From positions 124,001 through 188,000 of the forward strand of contig CAVQBN010000001.1 in the NCBI GenBank assembly GCA_963710735.1: 64,000 nucleotides of DNA, read 5' to 3'. Origin of the DNA: FEN-1297 sp963710735 (GTDB lineage Bacteria > Bacteroidota > Ignavibacteria > Ignavibacteriales > Ignavibacteriaceae). Both the position numbers and the translations under genes were made by a program. Shown piece by piece: positions 9,418-19,367 of this stretch. Positions within the stretch are counted from its first letter, which is position 1. Every line of letters begins with the position of its first letter. The notes beneath the pieces are model-generated. The model searched no databases. It was not told where the DNA came from and saw only the letters and a list, made by a program, of their open reading frames with translations.

Positions 9418-12400
9418 TTATTTATCTGCACTCATAAGATAATTATATTTCTTAAATATATTTCCGATAAAATTGGTAAATAACCTAAATTCATTTGAAT
9501 CCTCTTTAAAAGAAGTTTCAGCAATTCTTCCGCTTTTTCCCATAGAAATATCGCCAATTCTAGAGTTGTATCTTATTTTAAAATTATTCAAACTATTATT
9601 CTCTCCATAAAAATAAAATCCGTCATTGTTACTGTTCATAAAATCTTCTTCGGTCCAGAACAATGTTGTTTTCACTTTATATGGAGAATCGCTGTAAGGG
9701 CAGAAAGTTTCGCAATTGCCGCATTCATTACATAAACCATCCATGTGCAATATCTGATAAAAGTCCTTAAGCTCATTACCATTTGAATCAGTCTTAATTG
9801 CAATATTTGCTCTGTTCGGACATACTTCCACACATTTATTACATAGCAAATTGCATTCGAGACATTTGCTAGCTTCTAAATTTATATCAGAAAAATTGTC
9901 TAATAAAATATTTCCTCTTTTATCTTCAATAGATTTAATATGATCTGCTTTATTGGAATGCATTAATGTCACATCAGTAAGTTTTACTTCAATTCCTTCT
10001 TTATCAATGATTGCCTGGGCAGCTTTTTTACCATCCGCAATAGATTCAACAACTGTAGACGGGCCCCTTAATGCATCACCGCCAATATAAACATTGTTGA
10101 TTATAGTTTCATTTGTTTGATCATTTATTCCCAATGAGTTTTTATCCAATTCAACAATTTTATTTTGTCTTAAAATATCTAAATCAACATGCTCACCAAT
10201 TGCCGAAATAATTGAATCGATTTCTACAATTTCAAATTCATTTTCTATAGGGAAAACTTTTCTTCTTCCATCTTTTCCAATTTCACCTAATTGCATTTTC
10301 TGACATTTTAATTTTTTGTTCTGAAATTCAACTGGCAGTAATAATTCTTTAAACTCAATACCTTCTTTTATGCAAGCCTCAAATTCTTCTAAATCAGCCG
10401 GCATAAATTGTTTTGTCCTTCTATAAATTATAAAGACTTTTTTTACCCCGTTTGTTCTCAATGATGCTCTTGCTGCATCCATTGCGGAGTTACCTCCGCC
10501 GATAACAGCTATATTTTCTCCAAGTTTAATTTTTTTATTTTGATTAAAGGATTTTAAAAATTCAACTGCATCGTAAATATCTTCATCGTCAGATTTAATA
10601 ATGAACTGATTTGAGTTAGCCGCACCGATACCAATAAATATATATTTATAACCTTCATCATTTAATTCTGAAATTGAAAAATTAGGATCGCAATTGTATT
10701 TTATTTTTACTCCAAACTTTTTAATAAGCTCAATATCATTTTCAATAGCTGATTCAGGTAATCTAAATCCTGGAATTACGTGCTGAACAGTTCCGCCGGC
10801 TTTTTCTGTTTGTTCAAAAATTGTTACATCAAATCCTGCTTTCGAAAGAAAATAAGCGGCAGAAAGTCCGGAGGGACCTGCGCCTATTATTGCAGTTTTA
10901 ATTCCATTTTTTTTACTGCTACTCTTAGCTTCTATATTTTTGATATATTCACTAAATCCTTTTTCAGCGGCTTCTTTTTTTAATTCTCTAATTTCCACTG
11001 AACCTTCATAATCCCAGCGGGCACATTTATCCATGCACTGGTGGTCGCATATATTGCCTGTTATATTAGGTAAAGGATTTTTTTCAGTGATTATTTCATA
11101 TGCGTTTATGTAATTTTTTTCTTTAACAGAATTTATATATTCAGCTACATCCTGATTTATTGGACACACCTCCATACAAGGAGAAATATAGCAATCATAT
11201 TTCGGCAGCCGTTTATTAATTTTTAGCGAGCCGATACTTCTTTTGCTTTTTTTGTATTCAATATTTGATAGTGAATCATCAGCCAATGTTTTAAGTTTTG
11301 TCAAATTAATCTTTGCAGAGGTATATTCGTAATGTAAATAACTGCCCTCAACTAAGTTTGATATTTGCGTTAATCTTAAATAACCTCCTGGTTTAAGCAG
11401 TTCAGTTACAAGAGTAACAGGGTAAATCCCGGTATCTAAAATTTGATGTATGTTATAAATATTTACTCCACCTGAAAACGATATATTTAATTCACCATTA
11501 AACTCATTTGCAATCATGTAAGCTAGATTGACTGTTAAAGAATATAAAGAGCGGCCCGACATATACATTTGTCCACCCGGCAGACTTCCTTTTTTATTAT
11601 TCACTCCAAGAGTATTCGAAAGTTTTACTCCAAAATCTTTTTTATGCAACAATGCGAATTCTTTTAATCTTTTTATCATCGGAATTGCATCATCAAATTG
11701 AAGATCATGTGTAAAGGCAGTTTCATCTAATTCTATGTAATTATAACCCTGGTTAGATAAAACATCTTTAACATAATTATATCCTAAAAGAGTGGGATTT
11801 AATTTTATGTAAGTATGCAGCCCCTTTTCTTTTATAAGATATTTCGCGATAGCCTCAATTTCGTTTGATGGGCAACCATGCATTGTAGAGAGAGTCACAG
11901 AGTTTGAAATAAATGGAGTAATATTTTCATTTAAACTAGCCAGTTTATCCAAATTGAGTTTGGATGTTGTTTCATCAGAAAATGCTGCCGCTAAAAGAAT
12001 TCTGACTTTTTCATTGTTGATAACTTCAGTTAATATTTTTTTATAGTCCTGAAATTCGTTTGTTTTAGATGCGTCTTTTAGATTCTCAATAAACTTATCC
12101 ATTCTTCCAGATTTAATACCATCGAGGTCATATCCTACGCTCATATTAAAAACAAAACTCTTTGCATCATTTATTGAAAAATGGAATAGTGAATTTAAAA
12201 AATGTAGTATAAACCAGGCTTTTAAATATTCAGAATAAGATTGTTCTAAAGTAAGTTCTTGAGACCATTCAACATTGTAGCCTTCATCTTCAGCATCAAT
12301 GCATGGTTTGTCGATTTTTAATTCATCTAATTTTTGAACTGTTTTTAGTTCAAAAAATCTACCGCCGACTAAATAAGAAGCGATAATGTTTTGCGCTAAT

Positions 12401-12591
12401 TGAGTATGCGGACCGGCCGCAGGGCCGATAGGCATATCCAATCTTTCATTAAAGATATTTATCGAATTATTATTTATTTTAAAAAAGAATTTTGAGAATG
12501 GAATTCCGAAAATGGTTTTGTGATCGTGATATTCGTTAACAATCCAATAAAGCAGATTTTGAAATTCTATCGGCTGCATTCTGTCTGACAT
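9418..12591 (-). CDS. ygfK: YgfK-type multi-domain Fe-S/flavin oxidoreductase
   Basis: This 1057-residue protein is often annotated as a putative selenate reductase subunit. Genetics in gut anaerobes links YgfK to urate breakdown, where it is thought to reduce the purine ring. Domain order: N-terminal dihydroorotate-dehydrogenase-like barrel (1 to about 440); a cysteine-rich Fe-S domain like the glutamate synthase small subunit (CMEVCP near 472, then CDHQCMDKC); an FAD site GAGPSGLSAAYF near 568; an NADPH site GGGNSAMDAAR near 695; and two ferredoxin clusters (CLECNLLCNKC near 908, CNECGNCETFC near 950). All expected cysteines appear intact. It heads the ygfK-ssnA operon and diverges from ygeY across a 268-bp control region. 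Confidence 0.93.
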   Translation of the reverse strand: MSDRMQPIEFQNLLYWIVNEYHDHKTIFGIPFSKFFFKINNNSINIFNERLDMPIGPAAGPHTQLAQNIIASYLVGGRFFELKTVQKLDELKIDKPCIDAEDEGYNVEWSQELTLEQSYSEYLKAWFILHFLNSLFHFSINDAKSFVFNMSVGYDLDGIKSGRMDKFIENLKDASKTNEFQDYKKILTEVINNEKVRILLAAAFSDETTSKLNLDKLASLNENITPFISNSVTLSTMHGCPSNEIEAIAKYLIKEKGLHTYIKLNPTLLGYNYVKDVLSNQGYNYIELDETAFTHDLQFDDAIPMIKRLKEFALLHKKDFGVKLSNTLGVNNKKGSLPGGQMYMSGRSLYSLTVNLAYMIANEFNGELNISFSGGVNIYNIHQILDTGIYPVTLVTELLKPGGYLRLTQISNLVEGSYLHYEYTSAKINLTKLKTLADDSLSNIEYKKSKRSIGSLKINKRLPKYDCYISPCMEVCPINQDVAEYINSVKEKNYINAYEIITEKNPLPNITGNICDHQCMDKCARWDYEGSVEIRELKKEAAEKGFSEYIKNIEAKSSSKKNGIKTAIIGAGPSGLSAAYFLSKAGFDVTIFEQTEKAGGTVQHVIPGFRLPESAIENDIELIKKFGVKIKYNCDPNFSISELNDEGYKYIFIGIGAANSNQFIIKSDDEDIYDAVEFLKSFNQNKKIKLGENIAVIGGGNSAMDAARASLRTNGVKKVFIIYRRTKQFMPADLEEFEACIKEGIEFKELLLPVEFQNKKLKCQKMQLGEIGKDGRRKVFPIENEFEIVEIDSIISAIGEHVDLDILRQNKIVELDKNSLGINDQTNETIINNVYIGGDALRGPSTVVESIADGKKAAQAIIDKEGIEVKLTDVTLMHSNKADHIKSIEDKRGNILLDNFSDINLEASKCLECNLLCNKCVEVCPNRANIAIKTDSNGNELKDFYQILHMDGLCNECGNCETFCPYSDSPYKVKTTLFWTEEDFMNSNNDGFYFYGENNSLNNFKIRYNSRIGDISMGKSGRIAETSFKEDSNEFRLFTNFIGNIFKKYNYLMSADK

Positions 12592-12726
12592 AAAGGCCCC
12601 TTTACTTCAAAGAATTAAATTTGGTTACATCTAAATTGATAAATACTTCTCAATCTTTAATAATTAATATAAAATAAGAATCTTAAAAAAAATAATTTTT
12701 TATTAACTAATTAGAATAATTTTTCA

Positions 12727-12808
12727 TAGTTTTGTACAATAAAATTTGAAGTGTGGAAAAAATACTCAAACGGGGAGTATTAAACCGAAAAAACTTCCCG
12801 ATTTTTTT
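12727..12808 (+). promoter_or_regulatory. promoter and transcription attenuator ahead of the ygeY operon
   Basis: TAGTTTTG at 12727-12734 fits the Bacteroidota TAnnTTTG element, so transcription would start near 12741. About 20 nt later come two mutually exclusive hairpins. AATACTC (12761-12767) can pair with GAGTATT (12775-12781). CGGGGAGT (12771-12778) can pair with ACTTCCCG (12793-12800) over 8 bp, followed by eight T residues, a textbook intrinsic terminator. The shared GAGT means only one forms at a time, the layout of an attenuator or small riboswitch. I do not recognise a known riboswitch class. The hairpins are seen directly; the control role is inference. Confidence 0.6.
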
Positions 12809-12859
12809 TCTGAAAAGAATATTTAAAAAATTACTTATCAAAATAATGAGTGGGGAATT

Positions 12860-14044
12860 ATGAATCATCCTGAAAAGATTTTTAATCTTGCAAAAAAATA
12901 TGAATCATATACTTCAGAAAATCTTTCCAAACTAATCCAACTTAAATCTTTAAGCGGTGGCGAAAAAGAAGTAGCTTCTTCAATTAAGAAAATGATGGAC
13001 GAGGCTGGTTTTGACGAGACATGGATTGACGGATTAGGCAACGTAATAGGAAGGATAGGAAGCGGCAAAAAAATTATTGCGATTGATGGTCATATTGATA
13101 CTGTGGATGTGGGTAATACTGACAATTGGAGTTTTGATCCGCTGGGAGGTGAAATCAAAGATGGGTTTGTCCATGGACGGGGAAGTGTTGATCAAACGGG
13201 AGGTCCTGCTGCATTTATTACAACTGGAAAAATTTTAAAGGAATTAGACATTTCTAATGATGTTACAATTTATTTTATCGGCTCTGTTATGGAAGAAGAC
13301 TGCGACGGTTTGTGCTGGAAATATATTGTTGAAGAAGATAAAATCAAGCCGGATTGTGTTATTGTAACCGAACCGACAAACTTAAATATTTACCGCGGTC
13401 ATAGAGGCCGGATGGAAATTGAAGTTTCATTTTTCGGAATATCTGCACACGGTTCCGCTCCTGAACGAGGGAAGAATGCAATTTATATGGCTTCCAAAGC
13501 AGCATTAGAAATTGAAAAGCTTAATGAAAAATTGCTGCATGATGACTTTTTAGGAAAAGGTTCCGTAACAATCTCTGAGATCGTTTCATCAAGCCCTTCA
13601 CTATGTGCAGTATCTGATTTTTGCAAAATACATCTTGATAGAAGATTGACTAAAGGCGAAGATAAAAATTTGGCATTAAAACAAATTGAAGAAATAGTTG
13701 AAGGAATGAATGCGAGGGTTGAGTTATTAAATTATAAAGAAAAGGCTTATACTGGATTAGAATACGGAATGGAAAAATATTATCCAACTTGGGTAATTGA
13801 AGAAAATCATCCTGTTATTCAAAATGGAGTAAAAACTTATCAACAATTATTCGGTGAAAATGCTGTAATTGATAAATGGACCTTTTCAACAAACGGAGTT
13901 GTTATAAATGGAATTTATAATATTCCTGTCATTGGATTTGGTCCGGGGAATGAAGTTTTAGCACATGCACCCAATGAAAAAGTTCCTATTGAACATCTGG
14001 TTAAAGCTTCTGCATTCTATGCATATTATTGTTCAATATTTTAA
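12860..14044 (+). CDS. ygeY: YgeY-type M20 family hydrolase
   Basis: This 394-residue M20/ArgE-like zinc hydrolase has metal-binding motifs IDGHIDTVD (about 74-82), GRGSVDQTGG, the MEEDCDG segment with the catalytic glutamate (about 142-148), and a dimerisation domain with SAHGSAPERG. YgeY proteins accompany YgfK and SsnA and are thought to cleave an N-acyl or ureido group from a purine-derived intermediate. The start ATG follows a GGGGA site by 6 nt and overlaps the stop of a possible 36-codon leader frame (12753-12863). It is the first gene of an eight-gene operon downstream of the attenuator. Confidence 0.92.
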   Translation: MNHPEKIFNLAKKYESYTSENLSKLIQLKSLSGGEKEVASSIKKMMDEAGFDETWIDGLGNVIGRIGSGKKIIAIDGHIDTVDVGNTDNWSFDPLGGEIKDGFVHGRGSVDQTGGPAAFITTGKILKELDISNDVTIYFIGSVMEEDCDGLCWKYIVEEDKIKPDCVIVTEPTNLNIYRGHRGRMEIEVSFFGISAHGSAPERGKNAIYMASKAALEIEKLNEKLLHDDFLGKGSVTISEIVSSSPSLCAVSDFCKIHLDRRLTKGEDKNLALKQIEEIVEGMNARVELLNYKEKAYTGLEYGMEKYYPTWVIEENHPVIQNGVKTYQQLFGENAVIDKWTFSTNGVVINGIYNIPVIGFGPGNEVLAHAPNEKVPIEHLVKASAFYAYYCSIF

Positions 14045-14075
14045 TTAATTTATTTTATAACTTAAGGATATAATA

Positions 14076-15086
14076 ATGATTTCAAAGTTGAAGGGGAAAC
14101 ATTTCATTACTTGTGATGATTGGTCTAAACAAGAACTGGATACTGCTTTTAATACTGCATTTGATTTAAAAGAAAAATTTGCAAACGAAATCTCAACTAG
14201 ATATTTACCGGATAAAACATTGTTCATGATATTTTTTGAACAATCTACTCGAACCAGAAATTCAATGGAAGCCGGGATGACTCAACTCGGCGGACATGCC
14301 CATGATCTTACTGCCGATAAAATGCAAATATCTCATGGCGAAGCACCAAAAGATACAGCAATTATACTTTCTAGAATGGGACACGGAATAGCATCCAGAA
14401 ATTGTTTTTATGGATTAGGAAACAAATATTTAAAAGAAATGGCAGAGAATTCAACAAAACCGGTTATGTCACTTCAAGACGATATTTATCATCCGTTTCA
14501 AGGCCTGGCTGACTTGATGACAATTTTTGAATATTTCGGTAAGGATGCTAAAGGCCTTAAGGTTACTGTGTCATGGGCATACGCCGATACACATTCAAAA
14601 CCATTATCAGTACCTCAAACTCAGATATTGCTTTTTCCGCGTTACGGACTTGATGTAACGGTAGCTCATCCAAAAGAATTTCCCTTAAGTAAAGATATTG
14701 TTAACAAAGCTTACAAGAATGCCGAAGATGGCGGCGGCAGTCTTAAGTTTACAAATAATATGGATGAAGCTTTTGAAGGTGCACAGATTGTTATTCCTAA
14801 AAATTGGGGCGGGTTTGGACATTATGATATTGACGAATATCTGCAAAACGAAGAAACAAGTAAAAAAGAAATGAAAGCTAATTTAGAAAAATACAAGAAT
14901 TGGATTTGCGACGAAAAGAAAATAAAACTGGCAGATAAGAATGTAAAACTTATGCATGCTTTACCTGCAGACAGGGGACATGAGGTTACAGATGAAATAT
15001 TGGATGATCCTAACATTTCTGTTGTCTTTGATGAAGCAGAGAATAGACTTCATACTGCAAAAGCAATTATGTCTTTGACAATGTAA
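14076..15086 (+). CDS. ygeW: YgeW-like carbamoyltransferase
   Basis: This is an aspartate/ornithine carbamoyltransferase family member. The carbamoyl-phosphate loop STRTR is at 57-61, HPFQGLADLMT near 150 corresponds to the HPxQxLxDL motif, and HALPADRG near 294 is the C-terminal substrate loop. At 336 residues it is shorter than E. coli YgeW (about 396) but has the same context. It probably runs in the phosphorolytic direction, moving a carbamoyl group from a ureido intermediate to phosphate for the carbamate kinase at 1.2 kb. It lies 31 nt after ygeY and 7 nt before the next gene. Family certain; substrate unknown. Confidence 0.87.
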   Translation: MISKLKGKHFITCDDWSKQELDTAFNTAFDLKEKFANEISTRYLPDKTLFMIFFEQSTRTRNSMEAGMTQLGGHAHDLTADKMQISHGEAPKDTAIILSRMGHGIASRNCFYGLGNKYLKEMAENSTKPVMSLQDDIYHPFQGLADLMTIFEYFGKDAKGLKVTVSWAYADTHSKPLSVPQTQILLFPRYGLDVTVAHPKEFPLSKDIVNKAYKNAEDGGGSLKFTNNMDEAFEGAQIVIPKNWGGFGHYDIDEYLQNEETSKKEMKANLEKYKNWICDEKKIKLADKNVKLMHALPADRGHEVTDEILDDPNISVVFDEAENRLHTAKAIMSLTM

Positions 15087-15093
15087 TATAGTG

Positions 15094-16314
15094 ATGAAAG
15101 ACGATTTCAAATATAAATGCGGTAACTGCGGGCAAATTTATAATATAGAAAAGGATATTATGCTTTGTCCAGGCTGCCGGGAAGAGTTTATTAAAGGTAA
15201 ACCGTTAAAAGGAGTTCTAAAAGTTCAGTTACCTGATAGATTAAGAAATTCTTTAGCTGAGAAAGAAAAAATTAATGTTTTTGATTTTCTTCCCGTTGAA
15301 GAAAAATTTTTCCCTCCGATTAGTGTCGGGAATACTCCACTTATTCAAGCGAAAAATATTCAAAAAGAATTAGGCTTCGAAAACATATATTTAAAATTTG
15401 ATGGTACAAATCCAACCGGATCTTTTAAAGACAGAGCATCATATTTAGTTTCTGCATTTGCTAAAAAAAATAATTTAAATGAAATTGTAGTTGCTTCTAC
15501 AGGAAATGCTGCTTCATCAATGGCTGGAATAGCTGCGGCAGCAGGGCAAAAAACATTTATCTTTATGCCTGAAAGTGCGCCAAAAGCTAAGCTGGTACAA
15601 TGTCTTCAGTACGGCGCAGAATTAATTCCTATAAAGGGAGATTATGATACTGCATTTGATTTATCATTAGAATTTTCAAGAAGAACAGGATTCCTGAATC
15701 GAAATACCGCTTATAATCCTTTGACAATTGAAGGTAAGAAGACGGTTTCATTCGAGTTATGTGAGCAAATGTCTGGAAGAGAAATTGATTATGTATTCTT
15801 GCCGGTTGGCGACGGTGTTATATTGAGCGGCGTTATAAAAGGCTTCTCAGATCTGAAATATTTGGGAGTAATTAAAAATCTCCCAAAAATTATTGGAGTG
15901 CAGGCAGAAAAAAGTTCATTTATATATAATGCATTTTATAAAGGACAATTCGATTTAAATTATAAAGCTTCTACTATTGCAGATTCTATTTCAGTTAATA
16001 TTGCACGTAATGGCTATACGGCAGTGAATGATTTAAAATCGGTTGAAGGTGAAATAATACTTGTAAGCGATGACGAAATTTTATTGGCACAAAATTATGT
16101 TTCAAAAATGAGCGGCATTTTCTGCGAGCCTTCATCTGCTGCATCATTTGCCGGATTTCTAAAATTTAAGGGAAGTATTTCTAAAAATAAATCTGTTGTG
16201 CTGCTTTTAACTGGTCATGGACTTAAAGATATCGATTCTGCTGTAAAATCAATTAAATTCCCTAAAATATTTGAAGCAGATATCGATTATATAATAGATA
16301 ATATAAATTTGTAA
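15094..16314 (+). CDS. threonine-synthase-like PLP enzyme with zinc ribbon
   Basis: This fold-type II PLP enzyme of 406 residues counted from the ATG at 15094 (a GTG one codon earlier is possible). The residue numbers that follow count from that GTG. An N-terminal zinc ribbon CGNC (10-13) and CPGC (26-29) is typical of many threonine synthases. The Schiff-base lysine is in GSFKDRAS (Lys113), and an STGNAASS loop (about 136-143) follows. No threonine biosynthesis genes are nearby. The position directly after ygeW suggests it works on the amino acid released from the purine skeleton, for example a deamination giving a keto acid, the step YgeX performs elsewhere. That function is inference; the protein is not obviously a YgeX orthologue. 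Confidence 0.75.
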   Translation: MKDDFKYKCGNCGQIYNIEKDIMLCPGCREEFIKGKPLKGVLKVQLPDRLRNSLAEKEKINVFDFLPVEEKFFPPISVGNTPLIQAKNIQKELGFENIYLKFDGTNPTGSFKDRASYLVSAFAKKNNLNEIVVASTGNAASSMAGIAAAAGQKTFIFMPESAPKAKLVQCLQYGAELIPIKGDYDTAFDLSLEFSRRTGFLNRNTAYNPLTIEGKKTVSFELCEQMSGREIDYVFLPVGDGVILSGVIKGFSDLKYLGVIKNLPKIIGVQAEKSSFIYNAFYKGQFDLNYKASTIADSISVNIARNGYTAVNDLKSVEGEIILVSDDEILLAQNYVSKMSGIFCEPSSAASFAGFLKFKGSISKNKSVVLLLTGHGLKDIDSAVKSIKFPKIFEADIDYIIDNINL

Positions 16315-16334
16315 TAAATTAACGGGGAAGTGAA

Positions 16335-17009
16335 ATGGTTGAACATAATAAATTTGAAGGAATTATACTTGCTGCCGGTTTATCCACTAGAATGAATGAT
16401 TGGAAACCAAAAATTGAAATCGGCGATGTTCCTATACTAATTAGGACTATTGTCCCGATGGTTAATATTTGTGCTAAGGTTACTATAGTGGGTGGGCATA
16501 ACTATAATGAATTGGTTAATCTGGTTAAGAGTACCACGATTCTTTCAGACTCACAAAAAAATAAAATTAGTTTGATTGAAAACAAGAACTATATAAACGG
16601 TATGCTTTCGTCAGTAAAACGCGGACTTCAAAATATTTCATCTCAAAGCGAAGGAATATTTATAACTCTAGGCGATATTCCGTTTGTTTTATTTAGCACA
16701 TATCAAAAACTAATCGAATGTTTTTCAGAAGAAAATCAAGCTGAGGTTTATACTCCTGTAGCTTTGTTTGAAGATGGAGCTATTGATAAAGAACCAAAAA
16801 TTTCCGGCGGACATCCAATTTTGATAAAGTCGACTATTTCTGAATATATTCTTCAATGTGCTGATGATGAAATATTAAAAGACATTTTACATAATTATAA
16901 ACACAAATTTTGTACTGTAACTGATAAAGGCATTGGCATGGATATAGATAATTTTAGTGATCTCCAGGCTGCCAAATCTTATATGGAAAATTTAAAAAAC
17001 ATACATTAA
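16335..17009 (+). CDS. mocA: MocA-like molybdenum cofactor cytidylyltransferase
   Basis: This 224-residue nucleotidyltransferase has the N-terminal signature ILAAGLSTRM (11-20) followed by a KP element, and a later GDIPF motif. MocA adds CMP to Moco to make the cytosine dinucleotide form used by many xanthine-oxidase-family enzymes; the E. coli yge/ygf cluster has the similar YgfJ. It lies between two PLP enzymes in the operon with short gaps, and three molybdenum hydroxylases in the island would be its clients. GTP-using MobA relatives are the main alternative. A GGGGAAG ribosome site precedes the ATG. Confidence 0.82.
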   Translation: MVEHNKFEGIILAAGLSTRMNDWKPKIEIGDVPILIRTIVPMVNICAKVTIVGGHNYNELVNLVKSTTILSDSQKNKISLIENKNYINGMLSSVKRGLQNISSQSEGIFITLGDIPFVLFSTYQKLIECFSEENQAEVYTPVALFEDGAIDKEPKISGGHPILIKSTISEYILQCADDEILKDILHNYKHKFCTVTDKGIGMDIDNFSDLQAAKSYMENLKNIH

Positions 17010-17018
17010 GGAAGTTAA

Positions 17019-18482
17019 ATGATCGAATTAAAAATTAACGAAGATTCCAGAAAAAATAATATTAAAAGATGTATTGAAAAAAATATAATATATCCCACTT
17101 ATGAACAGATGAAGGATCCTTCAAAAGTTCCTTCAGGTATTTTAGAGCGATTGAAGAACGTTGGTCTCTGGGATGTTAACCCGTTAAATTTATTTAGAAT
17201 AACATGGAAGAATGAACCAAAAGGATTTGGCGGCGGGTTTGGCGGAGTTAATTTTATTGAACTTCCGACAGAACTAACGGGAGTTAAAGCAAAAATTATT
17301 GCATTAGTTGGGAAATGGTTTCCGACCGGGGCTCATAAAGTTGGTGCAACATACGGCTGTTTGGCGCCTGCTTTAGTAACCGGCAATTTTGATTCAACAT
17401 GGCAAAAAGCAGTGTGGCCATCGACAGGCAATTACTGCAGAGGCGGTTCATTTAATTCAGCTTTATTAGGTTGTCAATCAATTGCTATTCTTCCCGAAGA
17501 AATGAGTGAGGAGAGATTTGAATGGCTGCGTAATCTTGCTGGAGAGGTAATCGCTACTCCCGGCTGTGAAAGTAACGTTAAAGAAATTTTTGATAAATGC
17601 TGGGAGTTGAAAAGTACAAGAGGCGATGTAAAAATATTTAATCAGTTTGATGAGTTTGGAAATTATCTTTGGCATTATGAAGTAACCGGCAATGCAATTG
17701 AAGAAGTTTTCAAAAAGAATTTAAAATCCAAAGGAAATGTTGCAGGATATATTTCAGCTACAGGTTCCGGAGGAACAATTGCCGCCGGAGATTACCTTAA
17801 ATTAAAATTCCCGCACCTTAAAATTGCAGCTTCCGAAGCACTTCAATGTCCGACACTTCTTCTTAATGGTTATGGCGGTCATCGAATTGAAGGGATCGGG
17901 GACAAGCATGTTCCGTGGATTCATAATGTGAGAAATACTGACGCTGTAATTGCTATTGACGATAATGATTGTATGGAATTGATCAGGCTTTTCAATGAAG
18001 ATGAGGGAAAAGAATATTTGATTAAAATGGGAGTTCCCGAAAATATTACTTCAAGACTGGATAGTATAGGAATTTCCGGTGTTGCAAATATTCTTTCTGC
18101 AATAAAATTTGCAAAATATTTTGAATTGAAAGAAAACGATATTGTTTTTACTATTCTAACCGATTCTATGGATTTATATGGATCAAGATTAAATGAAATG
18201 AATGAAAAATTTGGTAAATTTAATCACGATGATGCTGTTAGAGTTTACAATAAAAATTTAATGGGAACAAATACTTCTTCAATGCTCGAATTAAATCATT
18301 ATGATAAAAAGAGAATTCATAATCTTAAATATTTTACATGGATTGAGCAACAGCAGAAAGATTTAAATGAATTGAACGCTCAGTGGTATGATAATGACGC
18401 ATACTGGGAAAGTATAAGAAATTTAACTCCAAAAATTGATGGACTTATAAAAGATTTTAATAAAGAAGCCGGTTTACTATGA
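17019..18482 (+). CDS. fold-II PLP-dependent enzyme (cysteine-synthase-like, function unknown)
   Basis: A 487-residue enzyme of the tryptophan synthase beta/cysteine synthase superfamily. The probable Schiff-base lysine is Lys107 in TGAHKVGA, and the phosphate-binding glycine-rich loop appears as ATGSGGTIAAG. The chain is about 100-150 residues longer than cysteine synthase, with an N-terminal extension rich in GGGFGG and a C-terminal helical tail. I cannot assign a substrate. It overlaps the following xdhC by ATGA and so is co-translated with a cofactor chaperone. With the other PLP enzyme it may replace diaminopropionate ammonia-lyase; an unrelated lyase role is equally possible. Confidence 0.7.
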   Translation: MIELKINEDSRKNNIKRCIEKNIIYPTYEQMKDPSKVPSGILERLKNVGLWDVNPLNLFRITWKNEPKGFGGGFGGVNFIELPTELTGVKAKIIALVGKWFPTGAHKVGATYGCLAPALVTGNFDSTWQKAVWPSTGNYCRGGSFNSALLGCQSIAILPEEMSEERFEWLRNLAGEVIATPGCESNVKEIFDKCWELKSTRGDVKIFNQFDEFGNYLWHYEVTGNAIEEVFKKNLKSKGNVAGYISATGSGGTIAAGDYLKLKFPHLKIAASEALQCPTLLLNGYGGHRIEGIGDKHVPWIHNVRNTDAVIAIDDNDCMELIRLFNEDEGKEYLIKMGVPENITSRLDSIGISGVANILSAIKFAKYFELKENDIVFTILTDSMDLYGSRLNEMNEKFGKFNHDDAVRVYNKNLMGTNTSSMLELNHYDKKRIHNLKYFTWIEQQQKDLNELNAQWYDNDAYWESIRNLTPKIDGLIKDFNKEAGLL

Positions 18483-19355
18483 TAGAAGTGTTCAAAGCTT
18501 TGGAAGAAAGAATAAGGTCAAATCAAGCCATTGTTTTGGTTACTATTGTTGATATGAAAGGCAGTACTCCGGGTAAAGCCGGATTCAAAATGTTGGTCGG
18601 ATCGGAGGGCAGAATTGCCGGTACAGTTGGCGGCGGCGGTGTTGAATACTATGCTGTTGACAAATCTAAAGAATTACTTCGAACAGGAGGTAATAATTTT
18701 ACCGAAACCCTAATTATGAAAGATTCAATATTAGGTGAAGAAAAAGATAATATCGAAGTTAAAACAAATGATAAAGTTGAAATTAATGCGTTATGCGGTG
18801 GAGAAGTAACACTGTTTTATGAACTTTATAAATCATCAAAAACTCTTTACCTATTCGGTGCCGGACATGTTGGGCAAGCTGTTGCAAGGCTTGCAAAACA
18901 AATAGGATATTACGTAGTAATATTTGATAACCGTGCTAACGTTCTTGAAGAAGTAATTGAAGGATCATACAATCAAAAAATATTAGTTGACCTGCCGAAT
19001 CTAAATTTAAAAGAAAAAGAATATCTGCAGTTAGATATTAATGGACATGCTGTAATTCTTACACATAATCATACTAACGATTTGCAGGTACTTGGAGTTT
19101 GTTTATAAAAATTATCCTAAGATGAATTATATCGGAATGATTGGTTCTAAAAGAAAAGTCAAAGAGGGAATATCATTTATAAAAAACAAGTTCGATCACA
19201 AACTGGATTTTAAGAATCTTTATTCACCAATTGGTGCTGAAATCGGCGGTGATTCGCCAAACGAAATTGCACTTAGTATCATGACTGAAATTCAAGCATT
19301 AGTATACGGCAAAAAAGTAAATCATCTTAGATTAAATTATGATGAGATAAAATAA
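18479..19355 (+). pseudogene. xdhC: XdhC/CoxI-family Moco insertion chaperone, frameshifted
   Basis: XdhC proteins bind sulfurated molybdenum cofactor and insert it into xanthine dehydrogenase. Visible motifs are KGSTPGKAGFKM (about 26-37), GTVGGGGVE, the conserved cysteine in LCGGEV, and a Rossmann segment LFGAGHVGQAVARL. The first frame ends at 19108 just after THNHTND. The rest (NYIGMIGSKRK and onward) continues in another frame. Dropping one G from CTTGGAGTT near 19091-19098 rejoins them into 291 residues, a normal length. Without read-through the C-terminal third is lost, which should impair Moco insertion into all three hydroxylases unless another chaperone exists. Confidence 0.82.
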
Positions 19356-19367
19356 TTTATTTATGAA

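Noticed and set aside
12727..12808. Naming the ygeY leader as a known riboswitch class such as preQ1 or the xanthine-sensing NMT1 RNA
   Set aside because: The hairpins are clear but the conserved core nucleotides of those classes could not be matched by eye, so no class is assigned.
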